Source of the DNA: Nitrosomonas sp.
GTDB lineage: Bacteria; Pseudomonadota; Gammaproteobacteria; Burkholderiales; Nitrosomonadaceae
Length of the DNA stretch: 32,142 nucleotides
Assembly (NCBI GenBank): GCA_021774055.1
Contig: JAJFJL010000032.1
Span: 1 to 32,142, forward strand
Direction: 5' to 3'
In this document: in pieces, positions 26,605 to 32,142 of the stretch
How positions within the stretch are numbered: position 1 is the first letter of the stretch
Layout of the letters: each line of letters starts with the position of its first letter
Program-made: the position numbers and the translations under genes
The notes under the pieces: generated by a model
What the model was told of the DNA's origin: nothing
Seen by the model: only the letters and a program-made list of their open reading frames with translations
Databases searched by the model: none

Positions 26605-28092
26605 TTATGAATCCAACACCTCTTCCAAACTTTTACACAATATTTTGAGAATTTCTACACGAGCGAACTTTTTATCATTGCCAGGAATAATATGCCATCT
26701 CGAGCCGGCTGTACTTGTGCGGGTTACCATCTCATTGACGGCTTCTTTATAATCATCCCACTTTTCTCTATTTCGCCAATCTTCATCGGTAATTTTATAT
26801 TGTTTCCATGCCACTAGTTCTCGTTCTTTAAAACGTTTTAACTGTTCTTCCTGACTTATATGCACCCAAAATTTATTGACCACTGTGCCATGCGAAAACA
26901 ATTGTTCTTCAAAACTATTAATTTCCTGATAAGCGCGCATCCATTCATTTTCTTTTGCAAATCCTTCGACTCGTTCAACCAATACACGACCATACCAGGA
27001 CCGATCATAAAGTGTCACATAACCAGCTCGTGGAATATGTCGCCAGAAACGCCACAAATAATGTTGAGCAAGTTCTTCATCCGTTGGTGCTGCAACAGAT
27101 ATTGTTCGATACAAACGAGCATCAATTGATGCAGTAACCTGGCGAATAGCTCCACCTTTTCCAGCTGCATCCCAGCCTTCAAATACGGCAACACTGGAAC
27201 ATTGTTTATTACGTGCCTGCCAACTTAGCTTACTCAAACGATTTTGATATTTTGTTAATTGTTTTTTATAATCCTTACGGGAAAGAGATTGTGATAAATC
27301 AACTTGATCTAGAATAGTAATGGTTGCGGATGCCGCTTCGGGGGATAATGGGCTATGGATGCCATCAGGTTCTGTAGAAATCACTTTGTCATTAAGACGT
27401 TGACGTATGGCTTCAATTAGCGTTCGTCCTACTGTCAAATCCCTGTAAAATTTGTCTGATGCTTCAATCAGGTACCACGGGCTTTTTCCACTATCGGTTT
27501 GTCTAATTGCGCTTTCTGAAACTTCGGCGAAACGATTATAACGTTTCGCATACCGTTGCTTCAACGACTCCCCTTTCTTTTTCTTAAATTTCTCATCATC
27601 TTCTCGCAAACGAATAGACTGATCATCTTTGGTGAGATGAAACCAAAATTTAATAACCAAGGCACCGTCTCTGGTTAGTGTATTCTCCAGTTCAACAATT
27701 CGGCTAAGTTCTGTTTCAAACTCTGCATCTTCAATTTTATTAAACACACGATCAACAATAGGATGGGTATACCAGGAACCAAACATAATGCCAATAGTTC
27801 CTCGCGGTGGCAATTTTCGCCAAAAACGCCAAAAATGTGGTCGTTCACTTTCTTCATCAGTATGATCCCAAAAGGCATGAGTCTGGAGACCACGCGTATC
27901 CAGCCACTCATTGAGCCGATTAACAACTTCACCTTTGCCAGCGCCTTCCACACCAGAAATAATAACAATTACCGGCATATTGGAATCTTTTAGTTTGCCT
28001 TGCACATCAAGCAACTGCGTACGAATTTCAGGTTCCTGTTTTTTGTATTCTTCTTTTGATACTTTTCGCCCAAGTTCGACTGCTTCAAACAT
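26605..28092 (-). CDS. pap: Polyphosphate:AMP phosphotransferase (two-domain PPK2)
   Basis: A 495-residue protein made of two tandem PPK2 domains. Such fused proteins are class II PPK2 enzymes that phosphorylate AMP to ADP with inorganic polyphosphate. Domain 1 (about 1-235) has the Walker A-like IISGVEGAGKGEVV (45-58) and RPHFWRFWRKLPPRGTIGIM. Domain 2 (about 265-495) has VFEGWDAAGKGGAI (303-316), HYLWRFWRHIPRAGYVTLYD and RSWYGRVLVERVEGF. The second domain has the more canonical catalytic residues, as is usual in the fused enzymes. It is the first gene of the minus-strand pair with the SulP transporter and is divergent from the cyclase-FHA gene across a 141 bp region. Confidence 0.93.
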   Translation of the reverse strand: MFEAVELGRKVSKEEYKKQEPEIRTQLLDVQGKLKDSNMPVIVIISGVEGAGKGEVVNRLNEWLDTRGLQTHAFWDHTDEESERPHFWRFWRKLPPRGTIGIMFGSWYTHPIVDRVFNKIEDAEFETELSRIVELENTLTRDGALVIKFWFHLTKDDQSIRLREDDEKFKKKKGESLKQRYAKRYNRFAEVSESAIRQTDSGKSPWYLIEASDKFYRDLTVGRTLIEAIRQRLNDKVISTEPDGIHSPLSPEAASATITILDQVDLSQSLSRKDYKKQLTKYQNRLSKLSWQARNKQCSSVAVFEGWDAAGKGGAIRQVTASIDARLYRTISVAAPTDEELAQHYLWRFWRHIPRAGYVTLYDRSWYGRVLVERVEGFAKENEWMRAYQEINSFEEQLFSHGTVVNKFWVHISQEEQLKRFKERELVAWKQYKITDEDWRNREKWDDYKEAVNEMVTRTSTAGSRWHIIPGNDKKFARVEILKILCKSLEEVLDS

Positions 28093-28233
28093 TTCTCCCC
28101 CACCCTGTCGATTAGTGTATGTATTTATTATGGCACTTAACCTAGTTAGTTACCAGTAGAACAAACGATTTGTTGGCTTAACGGATAGATTAATTTATTA
28201 TCTAGAAACATAGTTATAATAAACTACTTAGAT

Positions 28234-29145
28234 ATGGAAAAAACACAAAAAAACTTTGCAGTCCTATTTGCCGATGTTGCCGGTAGCACTCATATTTATG
28301 AAAAATTTGGCGATACAAAAGCCAGCGCAATCATTAACACAACGCTCAATATAATGACTGAAATAGTTGAGCAACATGGTGGTATTTTAATAAAAACTAT
28401 CGGCGATGAAGTTATGTGTCGCTTTGATCACGTAGACAACGCGGTTGAGTCCGCGTGTGAATTCAATGAGCAGTTGGACATAAATCCACCGTTTCAGAAA
28501 ATAATACTCGTCGTAAGAACAGGCATACATTGGGGGCCTGCCCTCCTACAGGAAGATGGTGATCTATTTGGCGATGTGGTCAATGTGGCCGCAAGGATGA
28601 CAGGAATTGCACAGGCAAGACAAATTATTACCACTGAAGACACGGTTTCTCATTTAAACGAACATCTAAAACTTAAGTGCCGTGAATTTGATCGGGCAGA
28701 AGTAAAAGGTAAAGCAGAATCGTTAGTAATATATGAAGTTGTATGGGAACCGCAATATGTAACTCGCCTAGTACCTATTCTGAATATCACACCAAAAGCC
28801 TCAGCTGTTAAACCCCTACTAGTCACCTATCAGGATTTTAAGAAAACAATTTCTAGTGAAACAGGCCCGGTGCTGATGGGCAGAAGTGAACAATGTGACA
28901 TTGTTGTGCAGTCCCCAGTTGCATCCAGAAATCATGCGGCTATTAAGTTCAACAGGGGTAAATTTATTCTTGTGGACCAAAGTACCAACGGCACTTATGT
29001 TTGTTTAAGCGATGGTAAAAAATTCTATCTTCGTCGAGAAAATCTGCCGCTTTCTGGTAGCGGTATAATCAGCTTGGGGGAAGAGTTTGGTGCTGATGAA
29101 ACGCACTATATTCATTTCAAATTTGATGTTGGCTATGCGTTTTAG
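28234..29145 (+). CDS. Class III adenylate/guanylate cyclase fused to an FHA domain; 3' end rewritten
   Basis: A 303-residue soluble protein. The cyclase domain (about 5-170) keeps the catalytic set: LFADVAGST with metal-binding D14, LIKTIGDEVM with K54 and D58, and DLFGDVVNVAARM with D114, N117 and R121. It should therefore make cAMP, or cGMP; K54 and D114 favour ATP. A linker leads to an FHA phosphothreonine-binding domain (about 213-295): MGRSEQCDIVV, SRNHAAIKF, DQSTNGTYV. The last codons (GYAF) and the stop lie in a truncated group II intron copy beginning at 29129, so the native end was lost, probably by only a few residues. A TATAAT at 28215-28220 lies upstream, close to the ATG. Divergent from pap-sulP, whose transporter has a cNMP-binding domain. 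Confidence 0.9.
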   Translation: MEKTQKNFAVLFADVAGSTHIYEKFGDTKASAIINTTLNIMTEIVEQHGGILIKTIGDEVMCRFDHVDNAVESACEFNEQLDINPPFQKIILVVRTGIHWGPALLQEDGDLFGDVVNVAARMTGIAQARQIITTEDTVSHLNEHLKLKCREFDRAEVKGKAESLVIYEVVWEPQYVTRLVPILNITPKASAVKPLLVTYQDFKKTISSETGPVLMGRSEQCDIVVQSPVASRNHAAIKFNRGKFILVDQSTNGTYVCLSDGKKFYLRRENLPLSGSGIISLGEEFGADETHYIHFKFDVGYAF

Positions 29146-29657
29146 TTTTGTTGCCACGGGTTCTTCGTTTCTGTGCACGATTTGTGTGTCCTTAAAACGC
29201 TGTTGTTATTGTGATGGCCTTTCCTCCTGATGCATTACACATCTATCAACGGTACTACGCCATCATCCGACTTCCCAAGTAGCATCAGTTGGTCTTGTTT
29301 TATTATCACTTGTTCAACCTACTCTCACATTTGAAAGATCACTTGGGATCTCCCGAGTTGCCGATTATTCCTAATGTCTAACATGCCATGCTTTACAACC
29401 CCGGAGCAGCTTTATGACACTTGTCTGTCGTATCATAAAATGGAGGCTTCCAGAAGGGGAACTCTGTCGCCCTGCTCGTGCAGAGTCTTTCGAGGCTAAA
29501 TCACTTCAACTCTAGTTTACGGCCTGTTGGCTTACGCCCATCGTGCTTAACATTTGGAGTTGCCTCCACCTGCCCGATGATTGCTATCCGGTGGCTGACC
29601 TGCCTTGCCGGAACGGGATTCACACCCGCTGGAACTATCGACCTTGCTCGGCCGCAC
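29129..29657 (-). mobile_element. Truncated second copy of the group II intron (5' part only)
   Basis: The segment is nearly identical to 22707-23237, with the same orientation and the same 5' end GTGCGGCCGAGCAAGGTCG beginning at 29657. It contains the 5' RNA domains and the first 17 or so codons of the reverse transcriptase (GTGCACAGAAACGAAGAACC onward), then stops abruptly at 29129, where the cyclase-FHA gene begins on the other strand. No domain V, no maturase and no 3' end are present, so it cannot splice or move. The minus-strand 5' exon reads GGGAGTTCTGGGGA, a piece of a REP-like palindrome. Confidence 0.9.
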
Positions 29658-29830
29658 TCCCCAGAACTCCCGGTTTTTTTCAGAAAACAGCACCCAGATT
29701 TACCAATTTAATTTTTATACCATTGTTTTCACAGAATAGTAAGTTTAATTACAGGTGCTGACACTGTAAAATATTGGAAGCTGATTTACAGTAGCATGCA
29801 TGAAACTAAGACTATTTGGAGTAACGATTT

Positions 29831-30190
29831 CTATCCTCCTGCCAACTTAACCGAGAAACCAATTTTCTCGAGATAACTTCTCAATTTGTCACGATGGTCC
29901 CCTTGAATCTCAATCGTCCCCTCTTTATAAGTTCCACCAGAACCACAATGCGCTTTGAGTTTCTTGGTAAGTCCTAACCAGTATTTTTCATTCTGAGGGA
30001 GTTCGAAAAGGACACTGACCGACTTACCGCCACGGCCATTTTTTTCGATTCTGATTTTAAGAGTCAGATCAGCAGGAATTATCTTCTGATCTAAACGGCA
30101 TTGGCAGGGATTGAGGCCACATTTATCACATAAATTATTATGAGATCCATCCGTAGCAAAGACGAGGCGACGATTGTTGTTTTGAGACAT
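29831..30190 (-). CDS. yciH: YciH, SUI1/eIF1-family translation factor
   Basis: A 119-residue protein whose C-terminal two thirds form a SUI1 domain: KIRIEKNGRGGKSVSVLFEL, LTKKLKAHCGSGGTYKEGTI and EIQGDHRDKLRSYLEKIGF. It ends KLAGG, as in E. coli YciH. The N-terminal third has a cysteine group (LCDKCGLNPCQC) that E. coli YciH lacks but many bacterial relatives have, possibly a small zinc site. YciH homologues act at translation initiation and start-codon selection in vitro; the cellular role is unclear. GAGGAAG upstream of the ATG gives a good ribosome binding site. It is a single-gene unit. Confidence 0.92.
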   Translation of the reverse strand: MSQNNNRRLVFATDGSHNNLCDKCGLNPCQCRLDQKIIPADLTLKIRIEKNGRGGKSVSVLFELPQNEKYWLGLTKKLKAHCGSGGTYKEGTIEIQGDHRDKLRSYLEKIGFSVKLAGG

Positions 30191-30367
30191 TTCTTCCTCA
30201 TTTCAGCGCGCCATTAACAGTCAGAAATTAACCTGTGCATGGCGAATTACTAATTCTCGCCAAAAATCAATCCCGTTGCCAGCCTTGTAATTATCTCGGA
30301 CACACATAATATCGAGATCGATGAGAACTGTCCTTTTACTTGTTGTGTATTTTCCTACCACACTCGC

Positions 30368-30570
30368 GATGAAAGACTAATCGGCACTCTCAGGCGCGAG
30401 TATCTTGATCAGGTTTACTTTGGAATGCACGCGATTTAGAAAAGAAACTCGATGCCTTCAAAGACTATTATAACGGTTACCGTGTTCACGCTGCATTAGA
30501 TGGCGAGCTGCCATTAAGTTTCAGCGGAAATGATGTGCTGGGCAAGACGAACATCAACGAGCACAGGTGA
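30368..30570 (+). pseudogene. Integrase-type (IS3/IS481-like) transposase C-terminal remnant
   Basis: DERLIGTLRREYLDQVYF is followed, after a one-base frameshift near 30420, by WNARDLEKKLDAFKDYYNGY and RVHAALDGELPLSF, ending at a TGA at 30568-30570. This is the tail of an rve-type DDE transposase, including the glutamate-side helix context and the YYN-x2-R-x-HAAL pattern. Similar-looking residues (AEIYFRRRWQLEL) continue in frame after the stop to about 30618, so the stop is itself probably a mutation. The catalytic core upstream is absent. This explains the otherwise gene-free stretch between yciH and the lipoprotein gene. Confidence 0.75.
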
Positions 30571-30817
30571 AATCACATTGCCGAGATCTATTTCAGACGC
30601 AGATGGCAGCTTGAATTGTAATTCGCCACCTACAGGACAATTATAGGTACGTGTCGATGCAATTTTACTCACCAGACTTACCAAATCGCATGGATTTCAA
30701 CAGCGTAGAACCCAGATAATTCAGTAGTTCAGGAAGCTCAGAGGACATAATTCTTAATCGCCAAAAGATAATTAACGTGTCCCATGAACTTCCTTTTTGT
30801 TGGGTATAAGCGATTAA

Positions 30818-31153
30818 TTATTCTTCAGCTTCATCATCTTCAGCTTCATCATCTTCAGCTTCAGCTTCATCATCGTCTTCAGCTTCATCATCAGCATCGT
30901 CGTCTTCAGATTCGTCACCATCAAATGCTTCTTCTACAGCTTCTTCTACAGCTTCTATTGCTTCTTCAACTGCTTCTTCTATTGTATCCATTACAGTTTT
31001 TTCTTGTTCTGCTGTTTCTTCCAGGGCAGCGTCAAGTTCATCCATTCCTTCACGCTCATCCATGAATCCAGGCGGGTACTGGCCTGGTTTTGGATCACCA
31101 CAAGCGCTTAATGCAAATGCTACAAGGACTGCAGCAATAAGTGAGTATTTCAT
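30818..31153 (-). CDS. Small, extremely acidic lipoprotein with low-complexity tail
   Basis: A 111-residue protein. Residues 1-18 are a lipoprotein signal (MKYSLIAAVLVAFALSAC) with the lipid-anchored cysteine at 18 and GDPKPGQYPPGFMDEREG after it. The middle (about 40-75) is built from Glu/Ala-rich helical repeats (TIEEAVEEAIEAVEEAVEEA). The tail is almost purely Asp, Glu and Ala in repeats of EDDEAE. AAGGAGA six bases before the ATG supports the start. The DNA carries a matching near-perfect repeat of CTTCATCATCTTCAG-like units, which would vary in number by slippage. Function unknown; a highly charged surface tether or a cation-binding role is possible but unproven. Confidence 0.75.
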   Translation of the reverse strand: MKYSLIAAVLVAFALSACGDPKPGQYPPGFMDEREGMDELDAALEETAEQEKTVMDTIEEAVEEAIEAVEEAVEEAFDGDESEDDDADDEAEDDDEAEAEDDEAEDDEAEE

Positions 31154-31763
31154 TACAATCTCCTTTAAATTTAATATATATTACTTTTAGTATTGTTTTA
31201 TTTCACGTTGAAACTTGTTCAGCTACAAGCCCCATGCCTGGACTGCGATCTTTATATGGATTCGTGCCGCATTTCCACGAAGAAAAAATAGGCTTTTAGA
31301 AAGTCAGGTATTTCTTAAAACTTAACTCTCTAAAATAAAGGAATATGATTCCTGAAGAGAATAAGATAAATTAAAAAATACTTAAACCTTCGTAAGCATA
31401 ACATTTAAAAATAAAGTGGGGTGATTTTGATGAGTGCCCATGGAGGGTTCATATATGGGCCGCCTAGTATTGCAAAAAATAATTCACTATTTAAATGCAT
31501 CCCGTTAGCATAAGTTGGACAAAACGGCCTGATTGCCCTAGAGATAGAAAAGGAGCGATGATGACCAACAATTAAAGCTGCGGCATTGAGAAAAAGTCGC
31601 AGCTCAATCTACTACAGCTACTTCAATTGCAGCCAAAGGTGGAAAGTTCTGCAAGTTCTGGGGACACAATATTTAATTAATTTCTAATTGGGTAAACTCA
31701 CCTTTCTTTCAGAAATTAAGCATTGTGTCCCCAGAACTCCTTTACATCGAGGTGAAACGCAAT
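31154..31763. other. Gene-free stretch with hairpins and probable mobile-element debris
   Basis: No intact gene is visible in these 610 bp. A small hairpin (GCCCAT...ATGGGC) lies at 31436-31460. After AAAGGAGCG at 31550 a short frame with an early stop (MTNN, then in-frame ...KKSQLNLLQLLQLQPKVES) looks like a decayed start of a gene, perhaps a transposon gene. A REP-like palindrome at 31654-31738 closes the stretch. Confidence 0.5.
31654..31738. repeat. REP-like palindrome, AGTTCTGGGGACACAAT arms
   Basis: AGTTCTGGGGACACAAT (31654-31670) is repeated as an exact reverse complement at 31722-31738, with weaker pairing (TTAATT/AATTAA) continuing inward. It lies 25 bp past the sohB stop codon. Part of the same sequence (TCCCCAGAACTCC) adjoins the truncated intron at 29658-29670. 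Palindromes of this kind are known to be moved by RAYT transposases; none is present in the window. Confidence 0.8.
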
Positions 31764-32142
31764 TCAACCATATTGCGCCTTGTCGATAAGTCGCTGAATT
31801 TGGATCCCCATTCTTTCACTCAATGATTTTTTGCTCACATATGTAATTTCATAAATATCGGCATCTATGCTACTTTCCAACAAGTAGTCATCACTGGTTT
31901 TCAGCTCATCAATCAGTTTCTTTTCCAATGCGCGTGTTCCGGGCCAACTTTCACCGGTAGAGACCTTAACGATGTCGACGTCGGGTCGGTGTTGAACAAT
32001 GAAATCTTTAAACAATACGTGAATATCCTCAATTTCTTCGCGAAATTTAGCCTTTGCTTCATCAGTATTTTCACCAAACAAGGTTACGGTTCTTTTAAAT
32101 TCACCCGCAGTAAACTGATCGTATTCAATGTTATGCTTCTTC
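31764..32142 (-). CDS. sohB: SohB-type S49 signal peptide peptidase-like protease, C-terminal part
   Basis: The frame is open from the window edge to the stop at 31764 and gives about 125 C-terminal residues. KKHNIEYDQFTAGEFKRTVT, then FGENTDEAKAKFREEIEDIH, VLFKDFIVQHRPDVDI and VSTGESWPGTRALEKKLIDEL match the end of inner-membrane proteases of the SohB/SppA (S49) family. The serine nucleophile and lysine lie earlier, outside the window. The WPGTRALEKKLIDEL stretch corresponds to the conserved G-x-x-A-x-x-x-G-L-x-D region, here with Lys in place of Gly. ATG 32081 is internal and not the start. Confidence 0.85.
   Translation of the reverse strand, partial: KKHNIEYDQFTAGEFKRTVTLFGENTDEAKAKFREEIEDIHVLFKDFIVQHRPDVDIVKVSTGESWPGTRALEKKLIDELKTSDDYLLESSIDADIYEITYVSKKSLSERMGIQIQRLIDKAQYG

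Noticed and set aside
29478-29711. Open frame resembling the one at 22992-23309
   Set aside because: Same antisense intron sequence in the truncated second copy. The similarity is at DNA level and does not show protein conservation.
30784-31065. Leu/His/Gln-rich plus-strand frame and a possible CRISPR-like or tandem repeat array
   Set aside because: The repeats are the antisense of the acidic lipoprotein tail. There are no constant repeats separated by unique spacers, so it is not CRISPR.

Overview
The window is AT-rich DNA, almost certainly from a gammaproteobacterium. The supporting genes are a ubiB C-terminus, an E. coli-like menaquinone gene order (menF-menD-menB-menC-menE), potABCD, yciH and sohB. 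No rRNA, tRNA or CRISPR array was found. The species cannot be fixed from the sequence. The presence of both UbiB and a Men pathway suggests an organism with two quinones that can change respiratory mode.

Layout. 1-2996: the end of ubiB, an unrelated acyltransferase-like gene on the minus strand, and menA. 3012-4476: a 1.46 kb IS701/IS4-type insertion sequence with its transposase split over three frames. 4629-12164: ispB (polyprenyl diphosphate synthase), a palindromic element beside an IS4-like transposase remnant, then the tightly packed menFDBCE cluster. menA, ispB and menFDBCE together cover the side chain, the naphthoate head group and their joining; menH and the methyltransferase are not in the window. 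12278-16169: potABCD, a polyamine ABC importer with overlapping genes. 16200-21012: a thioredoxin-like [2Fe-2S] ferredoxin, ridA enclosed by two different long palindromes, a hexose-6-phosphate mutarotase, a small membrane protein and a membrane-bound PAS-GGDEF diguanylate cyclase.

21050-24300 is a graveyard of mobile DNA. It holds a degenerate group II intron whose reverse transcriptase carries two frameshifts, a stop codon and a 136 bp MITE-like insertion, and a cytochrome c peroxidase that has lost its first heme domain. 24425-29145 is a coherent signalling and energy locus. A SulP anion transporter with a C-terminal cyclic-nucleotide-binding domain and a polyphosphate:AMP phosphotransferase lie on the minus strand. 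A class III nucleotidyl cyclase fused to an FHA domain is divergent to them. The last codons and stop of the cyclase gene come from a second, truncated copy of the group II intron 5' region (29129-29657).

29831-32142: yciH (SUI1 family), an integrase-type transposase remnant, a very acidic small lipoprotein, a REP-like palindrome and the C-terminus of the SohB protease running off the window.

The most interesting points are the cyclase/cNMP-binding SulP pairing, the intron fragment that now ends a signalling gene, the shared motif next to the intron boundary, the palindrome that rewrote the RidA C-terminus, and an IS transposase needing two -1 shifts at A-runs.
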